Under the pieces are notes generated by a model that searched no databases, was not told the DNA's origin, and was given only the letters and a program-made list of their open reading frames with translations. Position numbers and translations under genes: made by a program. A stretch of DNA of 64,000 nt from Trebouxia sp. TZW2008 (taxonomy: Eukaryota > Chlorophyta > Trebouxiophyceae > Trebouxiales > Trebouxiaceae). Positions 48,201 through 59,574 of this stretch are shown here, in pieces. Location of the stretch: contig BDIU01000116.1 in the NCBI GenBank assembly GCA_002118135.1, forward strand, positions 1 to 64,000, given 5' to 3'. Numbering within the stretch: the first letter of the stretch is position 1; the number at the start of each line of letters is the position of its first letter.

Positions 48201-49396
48201 AGTAGGATCAAATTGAAAACGCTGGGCACAACTATTGCTGACGCCAGCGAAAGCACCTCTTGGCGAACTTATGCCTCCTAGCAATGCCAATGTGACATGA
48301 GAGTGGGCACAACTATTGCTGACGCCAGCGCAAGCGCATCGTTGCAAACTTATGCCTCCTAGCAATGCCAACGTGACGTGGGAGTGAGCACAGCTATTGC
48401 TGACGCCAACGCAAGCAACACCTTGCAAACTTATGCCTCCTAGCAATGCCAATGTGACACAAGAATATACAGCAACTCTGCTATGGGCACCAGAACAGCA
48501 TTGCACTTCTTTGCATGTGTCCAGGATTGCACAACTTTACACAGCAAAACCAGGTCATAGTACAACACGCAAAACAAAAGGACTGTGCAAGCTCAGAAGT
48601 ACCTCTATGGCAAGCGTCCAAGCCTTCACAGATGCCAGCCATGCGACAGCGCACACTGTCATCCAGCAAGGGAGCATCTGTGTTGACTGCTGGGCTCAGC
48701 AACCTTGCCTCTTCTGCCTTGACCTCAGACGCACCAACAGCATGGCCAGCTGTAGCAGCATCATCCACTGCTGCACTGCAAAACATGCACTGTTTTGCGA
48801 ATGCAAGCTCGGCGTGAAGAGTGAGGATATGGTGTACAGCTGAAACCCAGTCAGCAACTAAAGATCTGCGCTACACAGACTGCACGAGAAGAACGTGGTT
48901 TTCTCCATCACCAACATTTATCACTGAGCGAAGTGTGGAAAGCCATGGCTGCAAACTATAACCATGTTCAAAGGCGAGGCAGAAAGCTCTGGAACTGAAG
49001 CTGCAACGACAGGACATGGCCTACACCTGCTCAATATACTGGTTTATTTGAACTGCAACAAGCTTCGTCAGTGTTCATTCCTATTGATATACCAAACACT
49101 ATTTAAGTCACTTCAACTCCTTTTGATGTTGTGCTGCTTACTTGCAGCCAATCCAGAATAAGATCGGCAGTGTTACAAGACACGCCACAATCAGACAGGC
49201 AAACACATGAGGCGATATACCTGCCTTGAGCTGACTTCTTGCTGCCTGACTGCTCATCCTGCAGGGACTCATCTTTGTCATGGGGCTGATCCTGCTTGTC
49301 ATGGGGTTGATCCTTGTCAAGGGCCCTGACAGCATCAAGCTCAGCACCTGTTGCCTTGATGCTGTGGCCCTTGACTTGATGCAACTGCACAGCCAT
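42233..49396 (-). CDS. GH47 mannosyl-oligosaccharide alpha-1,2-mannosidase
   Basis: Trims alpha-1,2-mannose from N-glycans in the ER or Golgi, or marks misfolded glycoproteins. Twelve exons in phase: 49396-49221, 48775-48603, 48014-47758, 47406-47259, 47002-46877, 46610-46397, 45351-45203, 44626-44397, 43988-43821, 43375-43226, 42739-42632, 42319-42233 (661 residues). Family blocks occur in order: [110 protein letters not shown] and NTEAHPLP. The acidic residues in [12 protein letters not shown] and GEALKY and the Thr of NTEAH (calcium ligand) are present. About 64 residues follow NTEAHPLP, longer than usual. No signal anchor is seen at the proposed start, so an upstream first exon may be missing. 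ER ManI versus EDEM type is not settled. Confidence 0.92.
43030..43555 (-). repeat. Copies flanking GH47 exon 43375-43226
   Basis: About 43445-43555, upstream, repeats the exon from its acceptor (the [15 protein letters not shown] region) into the PLDQW part. About 43035-43115, downstream, repeats the donor edge ([15 protein letters not shown]) with changes. The exon lies between its own acceptor copy and donor copy. Confidence 0.75.
44080..44970 (-). repeat. Acceptor-edge copies of two GH47 exons
   Basis: About 44695-44790 and 44893-44967 repeat the start of exon 44626-44397 ([18 protein letters not shown]). About 44085-44190 repeats the start of exon 43988-43821 ([16 protein letters not shown]). 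All lie 5' of the exon they copy. Confidence 0.75.
45500..46050 (-). repeat. Four acceptor-edge copies of GH47 exon 45351-45203
   Basis: Copies near 45505-45577, 45705-45787, 45845-45895 and 45960-46044 repeat [22 protein letters not shown] with the CTGCA acceptor. They differ by point changes; the 45845-45895 copy is the most decayed (TAG). The real exon is the one nearest the donor side. Confidence 0.8.
46247..46320 (-). repeat. Donor-edge copy of GH47 exon 46610-46397
   Basis: It repeats [22 protein letters not shown] and the AAGTAAGC donor with few changes, 3' of the real exon. Confidence 0.75.
47430..47570 (-). repeat. Acceptor-edge copies of GH47 exon 47406-47259
   Basis: About 47485-47562 repeats [19 protein letters not shown] with its CAG acceptor and then breaks off. 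A shorter remnant lies near 47435-47470. Confidence 0.75.
48224..48458 (-). repeat. Three tandem 81-base units in a GH47 intron
   Basis: Units begin near 48224, 48305 and 48386 with a ttgctgacgcc core. The period is 27 codons, and the minus-strand frame is open through all three (core [10 protein letters not shown]). They lie between exons 48775-48603 and 48014-47758. No exon source was identified. Confidence 0.75.
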
Positions 49397-50206
49397 GCTC
49401 AGCTTTGAGACAGTGAAACATCATGCTCTTCATTTTAGTGATCCATACCGTTAAGATACTTGCGTATTGGGTATTGCGTGTTTGCTCCAATGTGTTGTGT
49501 GTTTCACACTTTGCACTGCATCACAGTGATGCGTACTTTTAGATACAAATTGCGCATAACATTTTGCTTGTCGAGTATTTCATATGGTGACTCACTGCTT
49601 TGAAATGTTTCATCCTGCGCTGAGGACTAACTGCAGCAGTGTGCCAGGCATTTGTTGGCAGTCAAGACTATTATGCTAGCAATATGATGAATACATGGTG
49701 TAGTAACTTTCACCTGTGAGGACACTCGATGTCAGGACATTCTTGATGTAAGGACAACGCAGTTCGGAACCAAGCGCTGCATTCTTATTGCAATTATTCC
49801 CCTGAGTAAAGACGATTTGATATAAGGATAAATGTCCTGGTGACGAAAGCAGTCGTCACCAAGAGAAGTCACTGTGATGCAGACGGTCATAGCTCAGTCA
49901 GTCCCGTGCAGCACTGGCAGGCGGCAGCAGAATGCACACCAAAACCAATTTGGGTGGCCAGGGAAAGCTTGGCTTCAGATGAGCCAAGGCGTTGCCCTGT
50001 CAACCCGTTACATACATCAACCTTCTTTGCGTTCTCCCAAAGCTAGACTTCCCTAAGCTAGCTTGAACCTGCGACCTAACCTTTTCTTACGTCCAGCACG
50101 GTTTGCCGAGCGGCAGGCACAGGCGTCCAGAAACACTGAACAAAAGGGGTTGTGCATCAAGTGTCAACGAGCGCCTTTCGTAGGCTATCAAGCGTTGAGA
50201 TACCTC
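49397..50206. other. Intergenic region with a pogo-like element
   Basis: It holds the upstream region of the GH47 gene and the 3' end of the coiled-coil gene. An inverted copy of the dispersed repeat lies at 49707-49840. No other gene was recognised. Confidence 0.4.
49707..49840 (-). mobile_element. Pogo/Tigger-like MITE fragment, copy B
   Basis: In inverse orientation it matches copies A, C and D over the shared core and extends to a second ccttatatcaaat block. Repeated AAGGACA/TGTCCTT steps near the end are typical of pogo/Tigger subterminal sequence. Confidence 0.5.
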
Positions 50207-50300
50207 AACATGGGCAAATCATGGCATGAATTGATGCATGGCCAAAGCAGCAATGCCTGAGACTGTTTATGGTGTAGACCCATATTACCTGACTGCTTAC

Positions 50301-53300
50301 TCCCTCTTTGATGAGTGTCTTTGGCTCTGCAGACTCTGCTCTACGGCGTCGCAACTGCTTGACAGCATCATCCTTTCTGGTGAAGCGCTCACGAAGGGCC
50401 TTGACTTCATCCACGGCAATCTTCAATTTTGCCGCTAGGTTCACAGCTTTGTCCTTGTGCTGCAGGTACAAGACTGTGTTGGGCTGTGCAGACGCTTCTA
50501 TCATGACTGCTGACACATTATTGGACACTGAGCAGTGTTTTGCCTGATGCTGCATGCATAGAAGTCATTGCTGCCAGAAACACAGCTTGAATATGCTGCA
50601 GGTATCTCATTGCTCAGTCTGCTTATGCCCATTGTGTCTTCTGTTTCTTCTCTGTCTGTCATGAGCAAGGGCTCAATTGGTATGCTTACAGCTAATCTTA
50701 GTCGAAGCTGCTTATTCTCAGACGATCGCAGTTGGAGTAAGCACAACCCTTGTTCTATGGCCATTCCTCATGCTCTACAGTTGACAAAGATACATTGCAA
50801 TGAGTCGGGGCACATAGTGCATCATATTGGTTGCAGCCATGCTTGTGTTTCACTGGAATACGCAAGCCGGCATGCTACAGATTGCGTTGATGCTAGCTAG
50901 CTTTTGAGCTGCAAGTGAAAGCATACCTGTTGGACTTGGGTTTTCAGGGATTCTATCTCCTGCTCAAGCAAGGCCATCTGCAGTCACACGCAGCAATCAT
51001 GTGTCAGCTTAAAGCATGCAGCTATCACAAAGGTTCTGCAAGGTGAGGCCACAACAAGAAATCCGCATGTCCTGCCAGCAACTTCATTGTGAACTCTGCA
51101 AGACACAAAGAAAGAGGAAAGGTGGATGAAGTTGTTGGCCTGTAGATCAACAGTCCTGACAGCAGCTGCAACGTCTGCTGTATCAGAAAGCAGGTTCAAG
51201 CATCTGACCTTGTCCAAACTAGTCTTGCCAACAGGCTGCGCTTTCTCTCCCACAAGGAAAAGGGAAAACAAGCAAGAAGGATGCAGCAACTGGACTGATC
51301 ATCAACAGTTCCATCAACAGCTGAGTCATGTGGTCCACAAGGACTGGCAAAATCACAGCAGGTGAAGAAGCTGACCAATTCAACAGTCTTGTCAGCAGCT
51401 GCGCGATATAGTCCAAAGTGTAGGTCATGGCTGCTGTTATAACGCAAAGATACAGCGCAAAAAGATAAAAAAAAGGAAGGATGAAGGAATTACCCTTCAC
51501 CAAGACAAAGGGAGAATGGAAAAGGGAATCAGCAGGGTGAAGCATCTCACCTGTTCATCAACTGTCTTGTCAGCAGCTGCACCATCAAGTTCAAGGCGTA
51601 GGTCATGGCTGCTGTTGTACCGTGCTTGGACCAGCAGGTCTGTCATGTTTTGCAGCCTGCTGGTCAACAGGTCCACTTGCTGGCGAGTGTCTGCTACGTC
51701 GTCCTGTGCAGCACCCAACATACTCAGGATATCAAGCTTAAAGGGCAGGCCATGAGTGCTGTTATAGCGTGCTGTTACCAGCAGGTCTGTCATGTTTTGA
51801 AGCCTGCTGGTCAGTAGGTCCACTTGCTGGCGAGTGTCTGCTACATCATCCTGTGCAGCACACAACAGGCTCAGAATCTCAAGCTCAAAGATGAGGGCAT
51901 GGCTGCTGTTGTAGCGTGCTTGTACCAGCACTTCTGTCATGTTTTGCAGTCCTGCTAGTCAGTAGGTCCACTTGCTGGCGAGTGTCTGCTACATCGTCTC
52001 GTGCAGTACACAGTAAGCTCAGAATCTCAAGCTCAAGGGTCAAGTCATGGCTACTGATACAACGCACTTAGACCAGCAGGTCTGCCATGTTTTGCAGCCT
52101 GCTGGTCAGAAGGTCCACTTGCTGGCGAGTCTCTGATACATCATCCTCTGCAGCACACAGCATGCTCAGAATCTCAAGCTCAAAGATTAGGACATGGCCG
52201 TTGTTGTAGCGTGCTTGGACCAGCAGTTCTGTCATGTCCTGCAGCCTGCTGGTCACTAGGTGCGTCTGCTGGCGAGTGTCTTTTACAACATCCTGTGCAG
52301 CACAAAGTCCTACTGATGTCATGATCTTGATGTTGAGATGTGCGTAGGCTTGCTATGCATCAGAGATGGACCACATTTTGGCCTTGACTAGTCTGGGGTC
52401 CATGCACCATAGAATGAGTGCGGACCTCGGGAACATTTGATGTACTAAGCTCAATTTGGTGCCTTTGTCATCAAAGCAGGTGCAGTGAGGTCCTGCACCA
52501 ATCGACACTTGCAAACATCAGACGCAGCACATTGCTTCAAGACGGCCTCCTGCCAGCAGCTGTCTGCATGCTAGTTCATTCTGGAGACATCACAAGGAGC
52601 ACGCAGCCAGAAAAAGGCATGAAGTCATAGAGGGAGCATTTGCTGCAGCTTGCAAATGCTGCATCACAAATGCAATACAGAAAGCTGGAAGGACACGGCA
52701 GTCTCTCCTCAGGAACTGTTAATTTTTGACAACAGACTGCGGCATGTGGTTGCACGTTGTGGTTACATCCTCGCTGGTTTCAAAACAACTGAGGCAAGAG
52801 AAAATAAGGTTGACAAAATGTACCTGCAGCTGCATTTGATGCCGCAATGCAGGCTCCAGTTCTCCAAGCGTCTGTGTCTTGTCATGCTCTATACGCTGTA
52901 TCTGTACATCTGCCCCAGTCAGTGAGCCAATGTTGATGGTCTCCTGCCATGGGGATGCTGATGCTGTTTCTGGTTCTACACTATGATTGGCTACCAGCAA
53001 AGCCACAACACTGCGCAAGACATGTGTCATGTTTGCTGAACTACTTTGAAATCAAGCCTACTCACGGACACAGGTCAAGCAGTGGCGTTATGGAAATGCA
53101 GTGCAAAGCCTTTCGTCAGGCGCTGTAGCCATCTCAGTGCCAGACACGCAATCTCACAAGTGCAGGCCAAGCAGTGATAATATTGCAGGACACTGCAGAG
53201 TTCTCTGTCACAGACTGACATTGTCATCACAACAGCTTGTAGCTGTCATGATGCACACACTGCATGTAATTTAAAGAGTTGCACAGATGCAGACCATACA

Positions 53301-53740
53301 AGCAGCAGCAATATTAGCAAGTGCATACAGGTTGCGAGGCTGCACTTACGCTGAACACACAAGAAGCAGCAATGCTAGCAAGCATAGCTCCACTGCACTG
53401 ATCTGCTGTATAGCAAGTCTTGCTCTGTGGAACAGGCCCTGCAATTTTGCACAGAGTGAAACACACTTGATCAGCATGTTCTGCATGTGTTGCATAACCA
53501 GATCAACCCAAAGCACAAATGCTTGCAATAGCTCCAGGAACAGTTTGAAGTACCTGCTCTTGCTTAGCTTCTTTGCTGTAATCATTTAATCCTGAGTGCT
53601 GCCTGCTTGGAAGATCTAGTGTCGACCCTACGCTCAACACCAAGTCAAGACTAGCACTTTCCAAGTCAAGCAAGGGTCAGTATTTAACAAACGCCGATCT
53701 TGAGGTTTTGAAGCTCAATCACACCTGCTGAGCGAAGCAT
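50301..53740 (-). CDS. Coiled-coil protein, function unknown
   Basis: Not recognised. Probable exons: 53740-53725, 53575-53554, 53010-52824, 51703-51551, 50977-50927, one ending at 50690, and 50459-50301. The first five join in phase; the link to the exon ending at 50690 does not fit and is uncertain. Nearly all residues are predicted to be heptad-like helix, for example TRQQVDLLTSRLQNMTDLL, MALLEQEIESLKTQVQQ, and a basic stretch around KQLRRRRAE. The frame could read through from 50301 to a TGA near 50207. The protein may be a structural or tethering protein. Its 51-codon central exon is surrounded by many partial copies. Confidence 0.55.
51130..51440 (-). repeat. Donor-edge copies of coiled-coil exon 51703-51551
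   Basis: At least three diverged copies of the exon end (LELDGAAADKTVDEQ region) lie 3' of it, near 51365-51440, 51280-51350 and 51180-51260. The gtcttgtcagcagctg core repeats. Confidence 0.65.
51710..52330 (-). repeat. Acceptor-edge copies of coiled-coil exon 51703-51551
   Basis: Five units of about 130 bases repeat the acceptor and DDVADTRQQVDLLTSRLQNMTDLL, near 51735-51865, 51865-51995, 51995-52120, 52120-52215 and 52215-52310. Some carry stops or frame changes. If several were spliced in, they would lengthen the coiled coil in heptad-compatible steps. Confidence 0.75.
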
Positions 53741-54328
53741 GGACTTTTCAGCTGCAGCCCTGCGGTTGGCAGCCCTGCGAACCTTATGCACCTTGACTGA
53801 TGGCCGCTTGCAGTCTGCTCACTTCTGGCGATGTCTCATACGCTCGGGGGAAAATTTGCACTGTGGAGCTTTTAGGACGGCAAATGCCAAACATTTTCTG
53901 TGATCACAAGAGCTGGCGCGAGAAGTTGATGCATGCTCTGATCAGCATGTGCCGCCACCAGCGCGGAGACAAAGCTGCCGGTGCTTAGGCTCGTTCAATC
54001 ACGACCGGTACTTCACTCGACGATTGCACTAAAGTGTTGCTCCCGTTGTTGGTTGCAGTTCTAGCGGTGTTTAACTTGCGAAAGTTGTCTTGCTGATTCA
54101 TCTTCTAACACCTTGTCCAAGGTCACTCAGCCAATGTCGCCTGACTGCATTCCCGTACTGTATAAGCCCAGCACCCTGACGCTGTCTTGATGCTCTAGCC
54201 CATGCACGAAGTGCGAAAAGCCCTCGCAGATTTGCCTCCAGCAGGCTTGACACAGCAAGCGTGCTTGTACTAAGGCTGTAAAGGCCGCTCTCGTCCCTCT
54301 CGCAGGCTTTCGGAACATCGTTCGCACC
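53741..54328. promoter_or_regulatory. Head-to-head region, coiled-coil gene and TAD3
   Basis: About 590 bases between divergent proposed starts. A basic minus-strand open segment (KVHKVRRAANRRAAAEK, about 53800-53740) may extend the coiled-coil gene upstream. Confidence 0.4.
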
Positions 54329-57300
54329 ATGCCACGTAAGTTTGCCGACGTCAGAGTCATACCAGGGGAAGAAGTACCCGGTGAGTGGCTTGCAGAGGCC
54401 CAGCAGCAAGCCGCATGTAGTCACCATGCCCAGCATGCACTCCATTTCATTTTGGTGTGCAGTCAAAGAGCTGGTGGAGGTGTACGTGGCAAACATCACA
54501 GGCTCACAAGCAAACCAGCTGGTCAGCAGCTTGTCTGATGTCATATTTCGTGTCACTAGGAGACGCCATCCAGTGACTCCATCTCTTGCCTACAGTGTAG
54601 GTCAAGTCCTTGGGACAGATAGCCCCTTTGGGCAGTCTTGATCACCTTAAGCGTGTCAGGTACAAAGCATCCAAGAGTCCCATCTCCATTGGCAGAACTT
54701 GCACGTAGACATTGCACAAGAGACCAAAACATGTACAAAATCATTGCGCAAGCTTTCTCTATTGTACAGCATGAACTGTACATTCAATACATTCTACAAG
54801 GATCTTATATACAGAACAGCAAGGGTGTTGGCGCTCCACTGTAGAACGATTGCTGTCTCACAGAAAGGCCATCACTGGGTCCACAGCTCAGCTCCAAGTC
54901 ATCCTATGTCCAGCGGCAGCAGCAGCACACACAGCTCTCGAGCTTGAGCCTGTAGGAGAGCATGACGCTCCTGAGACTACGCAGAGCCAACCTATCGCTA
55001 TGCCGCATCAACTTGCATGCTTGCCAGACGCAATCAAGCAGCTGGTGCAGGAGCATGGCTTGCAGGTGCACGCTGTGCAGGTACAGCATTCTTCCCTTTA
55101 TCAATTGTTATTTACTGCACATCAGGCTGATCACCATCTGTAATGCGCCTAGCATTGTGATGATGTTCTGTCCACATGGGTGGTACATCAACAAAGCATT
55201 TCAGACAGACATCTTGTCAGCAAGCGTGCATGGTGGAATTCAATCAAAGGCTCCTCTCTAGCTCTGGGTGTCTTGGCGGCTGTCAGCAGGTGCTTGCCTG
55301 GTGAACAAGGCATGTCTCATGCAAAAGCAAATGCTCGCATCCATCAAAGTTGTCGACAAGTGTTGGGGTCCTGCCCAAGAATGCCTCTGCATGATGTTTT
55401 CGAGATGCACTGCCCAGCATCGCCTTTCCTGAGCTTCTGTAGGGTGATGTCTTTGCAGCATTTGGCTGGCACTTTCATTTTTGCTTAGGTGCATGGAGAC
55501 CCCAAAACCCTGCATGATGCCATGGTGACCCACATCCAAGTTTGTTTTCAGCCACTTTTGCCATTGTGTGGTCTTCACAGCTGACAAATGATGCTTGACT
55601 TACTATTCAGGCGCCCAAGAATGCTCCAGCAAATTTGCTTGACAAGCCTAATGATTAAGATGCGTGTCCAATTCGCTGACCCTGAGCTTTGCTGCTGCTG
55701 TCCTCAAGGTCCTGGCAGCTGTCACTTGATGGTTGGCATGTGTTTCAGGCGTCCAAGAATGCCCCAGCGCCAAGGGACCAATGCAGAGACTGAAATAACA
55801 TCTATTCTTCTACAGGCGCAAGCCTGAGCCGACTGCAAGGTCTTGGCTGCTGTCAGCTGATGCTTGGCTTACTGTTAGGTGCCAAAGAATGCTCCAGCGT
55901 CAAGGGACCAATGGAGAGACTGGAACCAGACCTGGCCCATTTCATGGCGGAAACCTGAGCTGACTGCAGTGACAGCTGCAACAGCAGCAGCACAAGCAGT
56001 GGCGTCTCAAGAGAAGGCTCAGATGCACATATGGATGAACAGAGCCTACAGCCTTGCTGATGCAGATCACAGCTCCGGAGCTGTATGCAATGCTGCCCTC
56101 ATTGTGGATCCTCAGAATGGTATGGACATTGCCTTTGGCCGACAAACCCACAGACATGCTGGCTGATGCATCAGGCTGCACTGACAATTGCACACAATTC
56201 TAGCGCTTTTATTTGCAGCCGCAAGGCTTTGGGGGCTGTCCATCTGGTCATGGTCTCTTTGGTGCAAACTGATGCACCAGCCAGCATGTCTGTATCCTCA
56301 AAGGTCAAAGTCATACACGTGCCGGCTCTTGCATAATCATGCACTGACATTTGCACGCTTGCATGGACCTAGCCTACAGCCTTGCTGTTGCAAGTCAAGT
56401 CAAACAGTGGGGCGGTGTGCAATGCTGTCGTCATTGTGGATCCTCAGTCTAGTGTATATTCTGCCCTCACCCCACAAAGCATAGACAGGCGTTTGATGCT
56501 TGAGGCCTAGGTAAGAATTGCACACGTTGCATGGACAGAGCCATACCCTTGCTGTCGCAAGTCAGCTCTGGAGCTCTGTGCAATGCTGCCCGCGTTGTGG
56601 ATGCTAAGACTGAAATCAAGACTGCCCTCAGCCAGTGCAATTGTTTACTTTTCTGTCGGCAGATGGTACCACACTGAAAGCTGCACACAGACCCAGCTCT
56701 TTCATCCGCAATCGCAAGGCTATGGATTGTGTCCATGCTGATCTGTACTTGTTGCTGCTGCCTTGTGTTTCAAGCCGTCATGTCTGCAAAAGCTGAAGTT
56801 GAAGACATGCCGGTACATGTATCAGGACGCAACCATAATTGCATGCCTTCATGGACAGAAACCACAGCCTTGTCACAGCAAATCAATTTGTTGTGATGGT
56901 GTGCAATACTGTTGACACTGTGGCTTTTGAACTAGTGCAAGCCTTTAACCGTGTTATACACATGCCAGTTCATGCATGGGTTCGCGCTGACCTGTTTGTA
57001 ACTTGAAAGGTTGCAGACATGTTGACAACTCATGAGGCTGCTCTGAAATTTGCATGGCTGCATGGACAGAACCTACAGCTTGTTGCTGCAACGCTACAGC
57101 GCTAGGAGTGCTGCACAATGCTGCTGCCATTGTGAATGACAGTTCCGGTGTGGAGCACTGTCAGCCACTGAATTCATACGCATGTCTGCTGATGCATCAG
57201 ATCGCACTGACAACCGCACTCATGGACGGACAGAACCTGCAAACATGTTGTTGCAAGTCAAAGGTCTGGGGCTGTGTAGAATGCCCCGCCATTGTGGCTT

Positions 57301-59081
57301 CCACACTGGTGCAAGCACTGCCCATCGCCTATGAAGCTACACACATGTTACTGACTGGTGCCTCATGCCATGCTGACCATTGCTGTGTTGTGCTCTTGAC
57401 TGCATGCTGCAGGCATTGCAAATTGTGCAGGCTGCAGTGCATTGCTTCTGAACCCCTGCAGCATGCACACTGCCAGTGATACGTATCCAGCCTATGACCC
57501 CTGAGCTGAATTCTCCATGTACTGACTGCAACATTGGCACAGCTGCCTGTGCCTCATTATGGCATGCACATATTGAAGCTGCCAATAATCATGTGTGTGC
57601 CTGGTTGGTTCTGCAGATTTGTGTATGTGGCACAAGCGCCTTTTCAGCTTTGTTAGCTGACAAAAGAGTTGAGCAAGCATGCCAAGTGGACTTGCCTGCT
57701 TCTGCAGGTACTGTGATAGCTGAAGGGCAAGACAAGACGCATCAACATCCCCTGGGTCATGCAATCATGGTTGCAATTGAAGCGGCTGCAGCCAGAGACT
57801 GTCAGTTATGGCCTATCAAAAGCAAAGACATAGCATCTGACAGCAAAGTCTTGATTCCAGACGTAACAACAGTAATTGAGAAAGCAGCCATGCAAGCAAA
57901 CAAGGACGTCACCTTGGAGAAATGTACCATTGCAAATATGGCTGCCTGCCATGATTCAGAGGTCAAATCTAGTGACAGCATCCCAAACAGGGATGGCATT
58001 GTTAGCAATGAAGCACAGGCATCATCAGCAGTGACAAGGGGTATGTCACATGGGCAGCCTGACGCACACAGTGATCTTGTACAAGCCGAAGACCGTGCAG
58101 GTGAGTCATCAGCATATGTGTTACAATCAAAAGCGTGCTTGGCTTCAAACCCATGCAAACACATCTGGAGTATCATTTGTCCAGCCTGAACCAAAAGTTG
58201 TGATTGTCTTGAGAGGCGCATGCTCTGCGTCTATATACGACGAAACCAATGGACTTGATATGCACTTGCTGCTTTGCAGAAAAGAGGCAGCGGATTGATA
58301 GTGCTGAGACGATGGCTGACTCATCGATTGGCGGCATCAGCCATGATGGGATCAAGGAAGCAGCATGCATGCAATCACCAGTACAACAACAGGACAGCAG
58401 TCATGGCAGTACAAACAAGTAAGAGTCTTTTAAGACCATCACTCGTCTGCTGTGGCATGTTGTCTGTCCATGATGTCAAAGAGACTCAAAGACGCAGTCC
58501 GCAGCATTAGTTAACAGATTCAGTCCCTAGCATGATGGTGCTCTGCTATCGCTGCATAGCAATTTGCTGTAAGCATGATGACTATACACTCTTTATTTCA
58601 ATCACCTATTTCTGTCGTGAGGGTTCTACTTGTATAGGCTTTGATAGCTACATTGTGCGAACGCCATGGGCAATATGTGCGGCACCTCTTGCATGGTTGC
58701 AGGTCTTATCTGTGCACATATTTTAGTAGCTGTGTCATCCAACAGCCATGTCCCACGTGTTTGTTATCTGTCTCAACGATGCAGAAGGTACATGAGCACA
58801 GGAGTGGACATATGTGATGTAAGCATGATGTAGACGGCCTGGTTTATTGGCAACAAGTATTTCTGTTGTGCAGGTCTTACCTGTGCACAGGCTTTGACTG
58901 CTATGTTGTGGAGGAGCCATGTGCAATGTGCGCAATGGCTGCAACACATGCACGTCTGCGGAGGGTTTGCTACAGCATAGCAGATAGGCAGCAAGGTGCG
59001 CTTGGTGGGGCGTTCAAACTGCATGGTCAACTCAGCTTGAATCACCACTATCAGGTCTCTCACCTGCCTGAACTTGGTTGA
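54329..59081 (+). CDS. TAD3: tRNA A34 deaminase subunit TAD3 (ADAT3)
   Basis: TAD3 pairs with TAD2 to convert adenosine 34 to inosine in tRNA anticodons; TAD3 is the non-catalytic partner. Exons: 54329-54380, one from 54463 (end unclear), one ending near 54731, then 54864-55080, 55879-56119, 57708-58100, 58280-58418 and 58874-59081, the last five joined in phase. N-terminal blocks match the family ([46 protein letters not shown]). The deaminase fold shows [21 protein letters not shown] (Ile where catalytic deaminases have Glu) and the zinc ligands [10 protein letters not shown], ending in [10 protein letters not shown] and LNHHYQV. About 150 polar residues are inserted between the two zinc-binding halves. 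Introns carry many exon-edge copies. Confidence 0.9.
55365..55800 (+). repeat. Acceptor-edge copies of TAD3 exon 55879-56119
   Basis: About 55605-55640 and 55745-55795 repeat the exon start ([16 protein letters not shown]) with CAG or TAG acceptors. A weaker one lies near 55368-55400. All are 5' of the exon. Confidence 0.75.
56180..57310 (+). repeat. Six decaying donor-edge copies of TAD3 exon 55879-56119
   Basis: The exon end ([25 protein letters not shown]) recurs near 56175-56250, 56365-56455, 56530-56635, 56850-56935, 57060-57150 and 57222-57310. Each keeps a catggac core, the tacagcctt to gttgcaag region and caatgctg, but frames are broken. They fill the intron 3' of the exon. Confidence 0.75.
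58600..58710 (+). repeat. Acceptor-edge copy of the last TAD3 exon
   Basis: Repeats the start of exon 58874-59081 (reads [18 protein letters not shown]). The first zinc-ligand Cys of the PCAMC motif is Trp here, so the copy could not replace the real exon. Confidence 0.75.
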
Positions 59082-59574
59082 AAGCTTGAGCGCAGTCTCC
59101 ACGGCTCTGTAGTGCTGTGTGTTTGCAACTTGGAAAGGTACATGTGTGTTTTCCAGAGTATGTATCAGCTATTTAACGTTAGAATCAATCGCAGCATCTT
59201 GGCTGATTGTCAGCTTGTTTCAAATGAATGCTGACTTCAACGAAGACGCTTTTGAGGTTCAGTGTCAGAAATGTTCGATCTCAGCGCAAATTACTGTCCG
59301 GGCAGCATGGTTTGCATGGTCACATGGATTTACTGATTGTTAGCTAAGAGCAGATCAAGTTCATTAGGTAAAGAGCGTTGACTTTGCATGCATTGAACTA
59401 TGCACATCCGACGTATCGGCGCTCCACTCGACAAAGCAGACTGCTGACACCTAGCGTGTATGGTCAGACTGGCACTAAACTTTGGCCAAACATTCCAAGC
59501 GGGCCAAGCTTTAAAGGAAAAGTCCCGGTCCTCGCTTGCCAGACGCTGTTGCTCTTAGCATCGCCAGCACCGGC
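59082..59574. other. Intergenic region, TAD3 to epoxide hydrolase
   Basis: About 490 bases holding the TAD3 3' region and the epoxide hydrolase promoter. No distinct element was recognised. Confidence 0.4.

Noticed and set aside
48084..48506. A small protein gene with three 27-residue repeats
   Set aside because: It lies in an intron joined precisely by the GH47 exons and has no recognised splice sites or similarity.
54098..54556. Minus-strand protein of about 150 residues opposite TAD3 exon 1
   Set aside because: No family similarity, and it overlaps plus-strand exons that match TAD3.
57476..57707. Upstream extension of TAD3 exon 57708-58100
   Set aside because: The acceptor at 57707 gives the phase needed to join VDPQN to TVIAE; the upstream frame has no family similarity.
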